A stretch of 54,489 nt of DNA from Microgenomates group bacterium ADurb.Bin219. Lineage in GTDB: Bacteria > Patescibacteriota > Microgenomatia > UM-FILTER-40-11. Location: NCBI GenBank assembly GCA_002069945.1, contig MWCH01000007.1:1-54489 (forward strand), read 5' to 3'. A model generated the notes under the pieces. It was not told the DNA's origin. It did not search any database and saw nothing but the letters and a program-made list of their open reading frames with translations. Positions 1-8,330 of this stretch are shown here, piece by piece (within the stretch, counting starts at the first letter, position 1; each line of letters opens with the position of its first letter). Both the position numbers and the translations under genes were made by a program.

Positions 1-105
1 GGTAAGCCCGGTAATGCCGGTAACGCCCGTGATTCCCGTGATACCGGAAATGCCGGTAACGCCGGTGGGTCCGGTAAGACCGGTGATTCCCGTAACCCCA
101 TTGAC
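1..105 (-). repeat. Collagen-like G-x-T coding triplet repeat
   Basis: On the minus strand this stretch encodes repeated Gly-X-Thr/Pro triplets (GITGLTGPTGVTGISG and onward) and continues past the window edge. It is a 9- to 18-bp degenerate DNA repeat. Such tracts form collagen-like stalks in bacterial and phage fibres and are prone to length variation. Confidence 0.85.
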
Positions 106-2610
106 TCCAATAGCGTCCGTCCAGCTTGATCCGTTACAAAAATAGAATTTATTATCGTCTCCGTTATAATAAAGAGTTCCAGCCGTGTTGGCATCACAAG
201 TTCCGGCTTGGGTTGTATTCAACGGTCCTAGCCCCAAAGTTCCGGAGAGAGTAGCATTTCCGGCTACATCTAAAAGTTCAGTCGGATTGGTTGTTCCTAT
301 ACCAATATTTCCAGTACTGGCAATATATAGCCGGTCGGCCAAGCCAGTGTCTCCGCCAATTGAGGTTCTAAAAGAAAGAGATTGATCATTAAGAGAATTG
401 ATATAGTTAGTTGTATTTTTATTTAGTGTGATTTGGCCGGCAAAAGAAGCGGTTGGCGTTCCCGAGTCAAGATTAACAAAAGCAAAATCGGCGCTGTCCG
501 AAGCGGTTCCGCCAATTAAAAGATCAACAGTTGAATTTTTAGGATATAAAGCACCTTCAACCAAATCCCAGTAATTTATGCCGACCGAAGCGGCTTGGGT
601 CCAACTGGGATTGGCTCCGGTTCCGTTGGTAGTCAGAACATATCCGGCAATGCCCGGAGCCAAAGTGGACATGGTTCCGGTTGAGGAGAAAAAAGGGACG
701 GATCCCTGAACGACGCTTGACCAGTTTTGACCTGTTCCGCCATATTCTGTTGCAATTATTGAACCGGTCCAGGAACCGCCGGTAATGGCTCCACTGGAGC
801 TGATAACAAAATTACCGCCGCCAACAGAAAGAGAACCGGAGATAGTAGCCGAACCGGCCGATTGAAGATTTCCGCCAAGATAAGTATTTCCCAAGGCATC
901 AACCGTAAAACGATCCAGGAGACTTGATCCGGACTGAAGTTTCAAAAGATAATAATCCAAGTTGTCGTTAAGAACGCCACCGTAATAAAGATTGCCGGTT
1001 GTTAAAGCCGAAGAAGTGGCATTAACTGTGCTGTTCATAGTATTCCCGGAAGTTAAATAAATACTGCCGGTTCCGCCGGGAATTAAAGAGATGTTACCGT
1101 TAGTTTCCGGATTGGTGGTGATATAGACGGTTCGTCCGTCAAGAGTAAAAACGCCGGAAGTTGAACGAATTGAAGGAGAATCGGCCGCAATAACTAAATT
1201 GCCAAAAGCATTAATGACAGGAATTGTATTTATTGTCGCTCCGGCAGTTGCGGTTGGATCACTGCTGGGAAAGGAAGCGACCGGGTAACCGTCCAGGTAT
1301 TTACTGTTAAAAGCATAGCCGACCGTGGCAATTTGTTGACGGTTAACCATCTCGGGATTGGTTTCAACGGTTACGCCAAGCCAAAGGTTAGTGTTGTCTT
1401 TAAAGATATTTTGGGTTAAGGCAGTCGTATCGCCAAGTAAGGTATTAAAAATGCCGTCTTGATCTGGTGCGATACTTTTTGTCTCACTCCAAAGGCGGGC
1501 AGAGCCGGAAGCGGCAAAGTCGTTATAAAGAGCAAAAGTAAACCAGGTCGGAGTAGTAATCGGTGTATCGGTAATGTCGGTTAGTCTTCCTTGAAAAGAC
1601 ATAAAGAGCGGCGGACTGGCCGGACCGACAGCCAATTTTGGAGTGGAAACCGGTTGACTTAGCTGTTGATAAAAACCGAATCCGATACCTGCGGAAAAAA
1701 TGAATAAAATTGCCCAATGGAAATAGTTGGCAAGCGGAGAACGATTGTAGTCGATATACCATCTCGGTCGGGAATAGCGAAGGCGGAAAAGTAATTTTTT
1801 ATAGAAAGGCCAGCCTTTCTGGGAGATTTTTTCCGGAGCAAAAATTTCCTTGCTCAGTCCTAGTTTATTTTTTGAGCGGTTAAAAAAATTAAATCTTCCC
1901 CAAAAGAGCCCTTTTTTCGGGGTAGAAATTGTCTGGCGCTCAAACGGATTTTCTGCCAAATAGCCTCGGATTTTAGCAAATTGAAAAAAACTTCTGAGGG
2001 AAGAAATTTTACGATTGACGGAGCGGGGAGAAAGCTTGGCAATCTTTAAAAGACGATCTTGATATTCGACAAGGATTAAAGGCGTAACCCTTTTTAAGAT
2101 CGGGATTTCTTCGTCTGAAACCTTATCCAGCCAATAAAAAAAGTTTTTTACATCCACCAAATAGTTTTTGATGGTTGAAGGCTGACATTTCTGAGAGGAA
2201 AGATAACTCTCAAAACCGGAAAGATAATTTTGAGATTGATTTAAAGAATTTGAGTTCATTTTCCGCGGAATATTCGCAAGATTTTTGGCAAAATTTACTT
2301 CAATCCAGTGCTGCTCGAGACAAAACTGACCGAATTTTCTAAGCGAGGAAAGCCGACGATTGATGGTGGCAAGGGGAATTTGATTACCGGTTAAATATTT
2401 TTTGTATTCTTCAATCGTTTGAGCGTTAATTTTTTTAAACAATTCAGGCTCAAATTGATCATCAAAAACAAAACCGTTTTTTTTGAGATAGAGAATGAGC
2501 CAACCGAGAAAGTGGTTGAGATCGGAAAGGTAATTTTTTTTGGTTACAAAAGAAACTCCTTGAAAGTCTAAGAAGTTTTTAAACCCGGAAGTGATATTTT
2601 GAAGTAACAT
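1..2610 (-). CDS. Giant surface protein: tandem integrase-like N-domains, TM helix, tail-fibre/collagen exterior (3' end off window)
   Basis: Reading the minus strand from the ATG at 2610 gives one open frame of about 870 codons that leaves the left edge without a stop. Residues ~3-115 and ~124-235 each resemble the four-helix SAM-like core-binding domain of Xer/phage tyrosine recombinases; the second has 'PSTIKNYLVDVKNFFYWL' and 'SPRSVNRKISSLRSFFQF'. No catalytic R..H-R-H..Y domain follows. A basic linker leads to one hydrophobic helix (~293-315, 'YFHWAILFIFSAGIGFGF'). The rest is exterior-like: an 'FQGRLTD...' module ending in 'YAFNSKYLDG', a 'YGGTGQ' motif, 'GNIGIGTTNPTELLDVAG' as in phage tail fibres, then collagen-like G-x-T triplets. 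The family is not a known enzyme; membrane anchorage with a DNA-binding-like cytoplasmic part is inference. No clear ribosome site precedes the ATG. Confidence 0.82.
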   Translation of the reverse strand, partial: MLLQNITSGFKNFLDFQGVSFVTKKNYLSDLNHFLGWLILYLKKNGFVFDDQFEPELFKKINAQTIEEYKKYLTGNQIPLATINRRLSSLRKFGQFCLEQHWIEVNFAKNLANIPRKMNSNSLNQSQNYLSGFESYLSSQKCQPSTIKNYLVDVKNFFYWLDKVSDEEIPILKRVTPLILVEYQDRLLKIAKLSPRSVNRKISSLRSFFQFAKIRGYLAENPFERQTISTPKKGLFWGRFNFFNRSKNKLGLSKEIFAPEKISQKGWPFYKKLLFRLRYSRPRWYIDYNRSPLANYFHWAILFIFSAGIGFGFYQQLSQPVSTPKLAVGPASPPLFMSFQGRLTDITDTPITTPTWFTFALYNDFAASGSARLWSETKSIAPDQDGIFNTLLGDTTALTQNIFKDNTNLWLGVTVETNPEMVNRQQIATVGYAFNSKYLDGYPVASFPSSDPTATAGATINTIPVINAFGNLVIAADSPSIRSTSGVFTLDGRTVYITTNPETNGNISLIPGGTGSIYLTSGNTMNSTVNATSSALTTGNLYYGGVLNDNLDYYLLKLQSGSSLLDRFTVDALGNTYLGGNLQSAGSATISGSLSVGGGNFVISSSGAITGGSWTGSIIATEYGGTGQNWSSVVQGSVPFFSSTGTMSTLAPGIAGYVLTTNGTGANPSWTQAASVGINYWDLVEGALYPKNSTVDLLIGGTASDSADFAFVNLDSGTPTASFAGQITLNKNTTNYINSLNDQSLSFRTSIGGDTGLADRLYIASTGNIGIGTTNPTELLDVAGNATLSGTLGLGPLNTTQAGTCDANTAGTLYYNGDDNKFYFCNGSSWTDAIGVNGVTGITGLTGPTGVTGISGITGITGVTGITGLT

Positions 2611-2674
2611 TTATTAATTTCCGCAAGATATTCGTTTAGCTTTAAGATTATATTAATTATACTAACTTATACAA

Positions 2675-2823
2675 CTATAATAAGAGCGGAAATCCTTTGT
2701 CAATACCCATTTCCGCTCTTGTTTCAAGCTCCGCTTATAATAAGAGCGGAAATCCTTTGTCAATACCCATTTCCGCTCTTGTTTCAAGCTCCGCTTATAA
2801 TATGAGCGGAAATCCTTTGTCAA
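2675..2823 (-). promoter_or_regulatory. Three stacked promoter-like elements inside the 60-bp repeats
   Basis: On the minus strand each repeat boundary shows TTGACA (2823-2818, 2763-2758, 2703-2698), a 17-nt spacer, and TTATAA (TTATAG in the proximal copy). All point toward the surface protein starting at 2610. The -35 matches are perfect; the -10 matches are weaker. Multiplication of the promoter by tandem duplication is inferred, not demonstrated. Confidence 0.55.
2681..2820. repeat. 60-bp tandem direct repeat with internal hairpin, about 2.3 units
   Basis: Units begin at 2681, 2741 and 2801; the first two are identical over 60 bp apart from the junction, and the third is cut after about 20 bp. 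Each full unit holds an inverted repeat with 12-bp arms (AAGAGCGGAAAT / ATTTCCGCTCTT) around a 15-bp loop. It lies 70-210 bp upstream of the giant surface gene. Confidence 0.9.
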
Positions 2824-2829
2824 AAGTCA

Positions 2830-3459
2830 TTTGTTTGAATTAATTTTTAGCCTATGAAGATCTTAATTATTTGTGCCTATTTTTGACTTTATGTTTATTT
2901 GAAGCAAACAGAAGATTTCAGATATCAAAAATTTACCTATTTTTTTGTCTTCTTATGTGCGATATTTGTGCGGGAAAAGCTCTGTAGTTGGCTTAAAAGA
3001 CCTTAAAATATTTTTGTTAAATTCCGGAAGGTTATTGTTGTTTCGGGGTGTAGATATGCGTCATATGACGGGATATTTTTTGATTATTTTTTAAATATAT
3101 TAACCCTATAACTTATTATTTACATGTTTTCATTTAAAAAATATTCACGGAAATATTCAACATATATACATCAATTAATATCAATAATATACTATTTCTA
3201 TAAACGTTTTATATGTCCTGATAATTATTTATTTTTGATTTACTTATCAAATTTTCTTATATTTTCTTTTTTTTATACTTTTTAACTTTTCTTTTTTTTG
3301 TTTAAGATAATATTTTTTGGTAAATTATTTTTCTTAGAAATGGCAAAACTTCTTTGTTGTTAATGACAGTGAATATGGAATTAGCAGATTTTATTAAATC
3401 TTGCCAGACTATAAAAATATTATATTTGCCCCTATTCAAAGGAATTATTGAGGGTTAGC
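2830..3459. other. AT-rich stretch without a recognisable gene
   Basis: About 630 bp of very AT-rich DNA with T- and A-runs between two minus-strand genes. No plausible reading frame, RNA gene or clear terminator was found. It may hold the 3' end of the transcript starting upstream and extra promoter sequence for the repeat-controlled gene. Confidence 0.6.
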
Positions 3460-5697
3460 TTATTTAAAGATGTCTTTTTTGAGCAAGACGAATACGGCGA
3501 GAAGATTGGCTAACCCCACTATCAGCAAAATCATCTTTGTTGAGCTTGGTTGATAACGAAAGCTAACTTCGTGGGTTCCCTGAGAGGCCTTGACGGCGAT
3601 AAAACTGGGAAAGACCATGATTTTTTCGGCGATTTGTCCGTCAATGATGGCTTCCCAATCCGGGTGATAAGTCATCTTAAAAATAATCAGGCAATTTTGG
3701 CAATCTTTGTTGACTTGAATTTTTCCCCGATAGGTTTCAGCAACAATGTTTTCGGCTTCTATAGTGCCCAAAACGGCCGGTTGGGGAGCCAGGGGGTAGG
3801 ATAAGGAGTAAAGCGAAGAAAGAAGGCCCTCTTTCTGATAAAGATTATTGTCGACGAGTTTTATTTTGGTAGTATAGGGCAGATCGGGAGTTCCGTTGGT
3901 AAGCTTCAGGGTAGGAAATTCCTTTTTATTGGCCAGATCGGAGCGAAACCAAAGGTGGGTAAAGTTAAATAAATTTTCTTTGTTTGATTCAACTAAAAGA
4001 TTGGAAGTAATAATATCAAAGTAACCGCTTGTTTTAACTTCCGCCAGTTTATACGGGCCAAAGATTTCGATAAGCCGGGCGAACTCCGGCAATTGAAAAT
4101 CGGCCGGAGTGACGAGATAACGAACATTATAAAATTGATAATGATTGGGATTATATTCGTTAAAGAAAGTTTCCAAATCGGTATTTAAAGACCAGCTTTC
4201 CGGCAAAAAACCATTTAAAGGAAATCCTTCCCTGGAAAGCGCCAAGTACATTTGGGAAGCGCCGATTTTAAACTGATTTCCCCAGTTGCCCGGACGCCCG
4301 GCAAAAACCCGGCCCGGTGGTAACTGTTTAATTTTCGCGACCAATTGCCGGAAAGATTCTTCGTTTTGAACATACTCCAAATTAGCCTGTTTTAACCAAA
4401 TTGTATTTAGTTTGAGATAGTTATAATTAGCTTGATATACTGTGAATCCAGCCGCCAAAAGTAAAAGCCAGGCCAGGGGCCGGCGCAATTTTTGCCAAAG
4501 AAACTCCGCTCCCAAACCGATTAAGGGAATTGAAACCAGATGAAGACCGTTAATCAATCTTTGGTGGTGCATCTCTTTCATCATCGGCAAAAGATTAAGC
4601 AATTCGCCCCAGGTTGTCCGGCCGAAAAAGAGAAGATACCAAAAAGGAAAGGTTAAGGAAAAAAATCGGTAATGACCCTCAAAACAGTAAAGACTGACCA
4701 GCCAGCCAAAAAGGAGAAGGAAGGTAAGGATCGGCCAACGGCCGAAATCAAAAAGCTGGCCGCTCAGAAAAAGCTTGGTGACTTCCGTAAAGCCATAAGA
4801 ATTCCACTTTACCGGCGGATCCCAGAGCGAAATATTGTGGTAAACATTTCCCAACAGCAAAGGAACAAACCAATAGGATAAAAGCATAAAACAGCAAAAA
4901 AGAATCAGCAACAAAGGTAGAAAAAACCGGCGTCCGCCAAGAAAAATTTCTCCGGTCAGTTCTTTAATATTTCGTCCTTTTATTTCCAAGAAGCAAAAGG
5001 GCATAAATAAAGCGGAAAGAGCGACAAAATAGCCGACGGTCATATGAGAGGCAAAAGTTGCCGTCAACAGAAGAACCGTCAAAAAAAAGTCTTTTTTCCT
5101 CCAGGGCTTTTTTTTCTGGTGCCACTGGAGCATTTGCCAGATTTTTCCCAAAGCCAAGGGAGCGAAGAAGAGAGCTGTTTGCTGGTTGGAAAGACCGTAG
5201 CCGCGCCAGGCGAAGCTGGTAATATCCGTTCCATAGAGACCGTCGGTTAAGATTTGGCTACCGAAAAAAGCGCTTAATCCGGCGGCCAAAAAACTAAGCC
5301 CGAAAAGCCGGCCGGAAAGATAAATTGAAACCGGAAAGAAAATCCAAAAAGAGAAATTAAATAATTTAAAAACAGAATATAATGATATCTCTCTTAATAA
5401 TAAATGATATATTGATACAATAGCTAATTGAGGCAGATGTTGATAATAACGGGGAAGCGGATAGCCGGAAGCCCAGTCGGGAACCCAATGATCAACCAGA
5501 CTAATTGGAGATTGGCGATTGGCGCCAAGAGATTCCCACACTTCGTTCATTCTCCGAACCAGCGCGAATTGAAAAACATTGTCGTTCGGGTCGGTTTTAG
5601 CCGACAACTCCGGGTAAAGAGTATAGATATTGAAGACAACTGCTACCAGGACTAAAAATAAAGACAAAAAATAATTTTTTCGGTTTTTGTTTTCCAT
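3460..5697 (-). CDS. Multi-TM GT-C-like membrane protein with YfhO-like C-terminus
   Basis: 745 residues. It starts with a signal-anchor helix (about 10-30), followed by an exterior loop with 'DPNDNVFQF', the acidic first-loop position expected of GT-C enzymes that use polyprenyl-phosphate sugars. About ten further hydrophobic segments run to residue ~430. The last third is soluble and exterior, ending with a YfhO-type strand pattern ('GTHEVSFRYQPSS') and a final helix ('MILLIVGLANLLAVFVLL'). Family knowledge suggests transfer or handling of lipid-linked sugars at the outer face of the membrane; substrate unknown. It is last in a minus-strand series (9941 to 3460). Confidence 0.72.
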   Translation of the reverse strand: MENKNRKNYFLSLFLVLVAVVFNIYTLYPELSAKTDPNDNVFQFALVRRMNEVWESLGANRQSPISLVDHWVPDWASGYPLPRYYQHLPQLAIVSIYHLLLREISLYSVFKLFNFSFWIFFPVSIYLSGRLFGLSFLAAGLSAFFGSQILTDGLYGTDITSFAWRGYGLSNQQTALFFAPLALGKIWQMLQWHQKKKPWRKKDFFLTVLLLTATFASHMTVGYFVALSALFMPFCFLEIKGRNIKELTGEIFLGGRRFFLPLLLILFCCFMLLSYWFVPLLLGNVYHNISLWDPPVKWNSYGFTEVTKLFLSGQLFDFGRWPILTFLLLFGWLVSLYCFEGHYRFFSLTFPFWYLLFFGRTTWGELLNLLPMMKEMHHQRLINGLHLVSIPLIGLGAEFLWQKLRRPLAWLLLLAAGFTVYQANYNYLKLNTIWLKQANLEYVQNEESFRQLVAKIKQLPPGRVFAGRPGNWGNQFKIGASQMYLALSREGFPLNGFLPESWSLNTDLETFFNEYNPNHYQFYNVRYLVTPADFQLPEFARLIEIFGPYKLAEVKTSGYFDIITSNLLVESNKENLFNFTHLWFRSDLANKKEFPTLKLTNGTPDLPYTTKIKLVDNNLYQKEGLLSSLYSLSYPLAPQPAVLGTIEAENIVAETYRGKIQVNKDCQNCLIIFKMTYHPDWEAIIDGQIAEKIMVFPSFIAVKASQGTHEVSFRYQPSSTKMILLIVGLANLLAVFVLLKKDIFK

Positions 5698-5731
5698 TTA
5701 ATTAAATAATTATTGCCAAAATTCTAAATAT

Positions 5732-7513
5732 TTAACGATAAAGAGTTGGGTTAAGCCAATCCGCGTGGTCGTCGGAAATTCCGTCTCCAGCGTCGGAAAC
5801 CAATAATTCTAAAGTTTGAATTCCCTTGACAGGAAGATCTATTCTTTGGGGAAGATCGGCTTTTTTAACCACGGACGAAGTAAAAAGGATACGGTTGTCA
5901 CCGACAACGCTAAAAATTACACTAGCTTTGCTGCCGGCATCGCTGTCAACACCGTAATCGGCGGTAAAACGGCCGAATTTTCCCTTAAGATCATAAGCGA
6001 GTTTGGAATTGGCGTGGGTGGCCAGGCCTTTTTTATAAAAGAAATGGTTGACCGAAAGAAAACTCCAGCTTTTCCAACCGGCCGATGAAGCCAGGTTTCG
6101 GTTTATCTGTAAACTGCCGAAGCCCTGGTTGATTATTAGCGGTTTAAATTTAGTCAGGCTTATCGGCCGGCCGGCCAAATACCCCAGATTGGTTAAAAGC
6201 CAACCGCCAAAGAACAAGCTGAAGACAAGCAGAAATTTAATTAAAGAGATTTGTTTGACTAAAATTTTGAGCAAAACGACCAAAACAATAAAATTGAAAA
6301 AACAGATAAAGGTTTCAATTTGGGGCTGGTTGAAAAAGGCCAGAAACGGCCAGCCGTTCTTCGGATAAAAATGAAGAAGGCTATTATTAAGGTTTATTAA
6401 GCCGGTAAAAGAGAAAATCAGGCCCAGAAGTAATCTAAGCCGTGCTTTTAAAGGGTTTTTGGCCAAAAGGAGAAAAGGGAGAAGGGGAAGGCTTAAGCTG
6501 ACAAAAGGAAAAAGATAACGTTCGTGGCTTTGGGTGGGCAGGAAGAAAAAAGCGAAAGAAGAAAAAGCAAAAGCGAAAAGAAGATTTTTCGTTGACGGCT
6601 TCAAAAGTATTTGAATAGCCGTCAAGAAATAAACAAAGAAAAACAAGCCACGGCCTAAGGTCAGAGCGCTGGTAATTCCGAAAGTTAAAATATTATCCGA
6701 AGCAGTCCAGTTGCCTTTGGCCACCAGCCACCAAAAATTATAAGCTCTCAAAGAAAGATAGGGGAACCAGCCGGTATTATTAAGGATTAAGGTAAACGTT
6801 CTTTCCAAGTTGCGGCTAAGTAAAAAAGGAGAGCAAATAAGCAAATAGGTAAATAAAGCCCAGGCGAGATTTTGAACCATCTCCTTGCGGGAATATTTTC
6901 TGGCCAGAAATAAAAAATACAAAGGAAGGAAAATTATATTTTGCATTTTTAAAAGAAATCCGGTTGTCAAGCTGATGGTGGCCAATTTGGTTTTTTCTTT
7001 AGTCAAAAAGTAGAGAGTCAGAAAAGCGAAAAGGACGCCGAAAGAATCAACCTGGCCCCACCAAACGCCGTCAAAAAGGACGATCGGATGGAAAAGATAA
7101 ATACCAGCTAGCGGCAAAGCAAAACGGCTGGCCTTGGCGGGTAATTTTAATTTTTCCGGCTCGGAAATCAACTGGAAAATTAGAAAGGCAATCAGCAGAT
7201 CGGATACGACAGGGACCAGTTTGATCAGAAAAAGAAAAAAATAATTTCCGGGAGAGAAAAATTCGGCCTGATTATTAGGGTCTTTAAAAATCCGGTAGAC
7301 TTTGCCGACTAACCAAAGAACCCAGGTGAAACCGGCCGGATAATTATAATCGGTATTCAAGGTTACCCAAACCGGCCCGTTTTCGCTGGCTGCTTTGCTC
7401 CATGATTTCCAAAAACCGATATCACCTTCAAAGCCTGGTTGGGGAACCAAGAGCAACCTGACCAATAAACCGAGAAATAACAAGACAATAAACAAACGAG
7501 TCCGTTGGTGCAT
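5732..7513 (-). CDS. GT-C glycosyltransferase fused to a C-terminal NPCBM carbohydrate-binding module
   Basis: 593 residues. The N-terminal two thirds hold about ten membrane helices with the first-loop acidic motif 'FEGDIGFWKSW' (residues ~28-38) and 'PTQSHERYLFPF' late in the membrane part, as in PMT/mannosyltransferase-like GT-C proteins. After a last helix ('FLLVFSLFFGGWLLTNLGYL') comes ~135 residues typical of NPCBM: 'KKGLATHANSKLAYDL', 'TADYGVDSDAG', 'IQTLELLVSDAGDG' and 'DHADWLNP'. NPCBM is normally attached to secreted glycosidases, so a fusion to a transferase suggests the enzyme holds its glycan acceptor. The gene lies 34 bp upstream of the YfhO-like gene and 55 bp after its own upstream neighbour. 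Confidence 0.82.
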   Translation of the reverse strand: MHQRTRLFIVLLFLGLLVRLLLVPQPGFEGDIGFWKSWSKAASENGPVWVTLNTDYNYPAGFTWVLWLVGKVYRIFKDPNNQAEFFSPGNYFFLFLIKLVPVVSDLLIAFLIFQLISEPEKLKLPAKASRFALPLAGIYLFHPIVLFDGVWWGQVDSFGVLFAFLTLYFLTKEKTKLATISLTTGFLLKMQNIIFLPLYFLFLARKYSRKEMVQNLAWALFTYLLICSPFLLSRNLERTFTLILNNTGWFPYLSLRAYNFWWLVAKGNWTASDNILTFGITSALTLGRGLFFFVYFLTAIQILLKPSTKNLLFAFAFSSFAFFFLPTQSHERYLFPFVSLSLPLLPFLLLAKNPLKARLRLLLGLIFSFTGLINLNNSLLHFYPKNGWPFLAFFNQPQIETFICFFNFIVLVVLLKILVKQISLIKFLLVFSLFFGGWLLTNLGYLAGRPISLTKFKPLIINQGFGSLQINRNLASSAGWKSWSFLSVNHFFYKKGLATHANSKLAYDLKGKFGRFTADYGVDSDAGSKASVIFSVVGDNRILFTSSVVKKADLPQRIDLPVKGIQTLELLVSDAGDGISDDHADWLNPTLYR

Positions 7514-7568
7514 AAACCAATTTTATACCGAAAATTTATTTTCGGGCAAGATGAATTTTTGAGCTAGG

Positions 7569-8255
7569 TTACGGATTGGGAGTCGGGGGAATCGGCGTCG
7601 CGGTTGCGACAGCAGCGGGAGAATATTTAACCGAATCAACAATGCGGTCAAAAATTTCCGGATCCAAGATACCGTTAGCCAAGTGGACTAACAGATCGGG
7701 ATTTTTGGGAATCTCGAAAAAAACATCTACATTCGGAGTCTGATCATTTTTGTTGATATAAATCGCTTTGTAGCCGACCAAGCCATTGGCATTAACAAAG
7801 CGGTCAACCGTAGAAATGCCTTTTAGTCCGGAGTAAAATTTCCACCAATTGCGGACATATTCCAATGTTTGCCCTGCGTATTGAGGGGAATTCTTTTTGA
7901 TTGATTGAACGTCCAATAAAATATTCAATTTCGGGTCTAAATTTCCCCAGCTGATACCAACACTGTCCGGCGGATCGCTGAAGATTTCCAGGGAAAGATT
8001 GCCCGGATAGGAAAAAGTATAAGGATAAATCAAACCGGTATAGCTAATCCAGGGAGTATCTGCTGGAGCGGTAAAACGAACAGGCGCGGTGGGTGGATTT
8101 TCCGTGGTAACCGGGTTATTTTCTCCGATTTCGGTAGTTGGGTTGGCGGATTTATTTTTGGAGTAATAATAGCCGCCGTAAACAATGGCGCCGATGCCGA
8201 TCAACCCGACCAATAATCCCAAAAAGACTTTTTTCATATCCATTTCGTTTTCCAT
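7569..8255 (-). CDS. Membrane-anchored exported protein, PsbP-like fold possible
   Basis: About 228 residues from the ATG at 8255 (an in-frame ATG at 8237 is equally possible; the one at 8273 lies in AT-rich leader). There is one N-terminal helix ('VFLGLLVGLIGIGAIVYGGYYY'), a Pro/Thr-rich spacer (residues ~30-60), then a globular exterior domain beginning 'YPYTFSYPGNLSLEIF', a pattern seen in small PsbP-like exported proteins of these bacteria. It ends with a second Pro/Thr tail. Function unknown; the location between two glycosyltransferases suggests a cell-envelope role. Confidence 0.6.
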   Translation of the reverse strand: MENEMDMKKVFLGLLVGLIGIGAIVYGGYYYSKNKSANPTTEIGENNPVTTENPPTAPVRFTAPADTPWISYTGLIYPYTFSYPGNLSLEIFSDPPDSVGISWGNLDPKLNILLDVQSIKKNSPQYAGQTLEYVRNWWKFYSGLKGISTVDRFVNANGLVGYKAIYINKNDQTPNVDVFFEIPKNPDLLVHLANGILDPEIFDRIVDSVKYSPAAVATATPIPPTPNP

Positions 8256-8330
8256 ATTAAATATTAATAACACATACTTTTAGATTAAGTCAAGAGGTAA
8301 AAAAGCCCAACAAATTATTACTGGAATTAA

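Noticed and set aside
185-385. Small plus-strand ORF
   Set aside because: Antisense to the long open minus frame of the surface protein, with no start signals.
2681-2820. CRISPR-like array
   Set aside because: Units are contiguous 60-bp direct repeats without unique spacers, and no cas genes are near.
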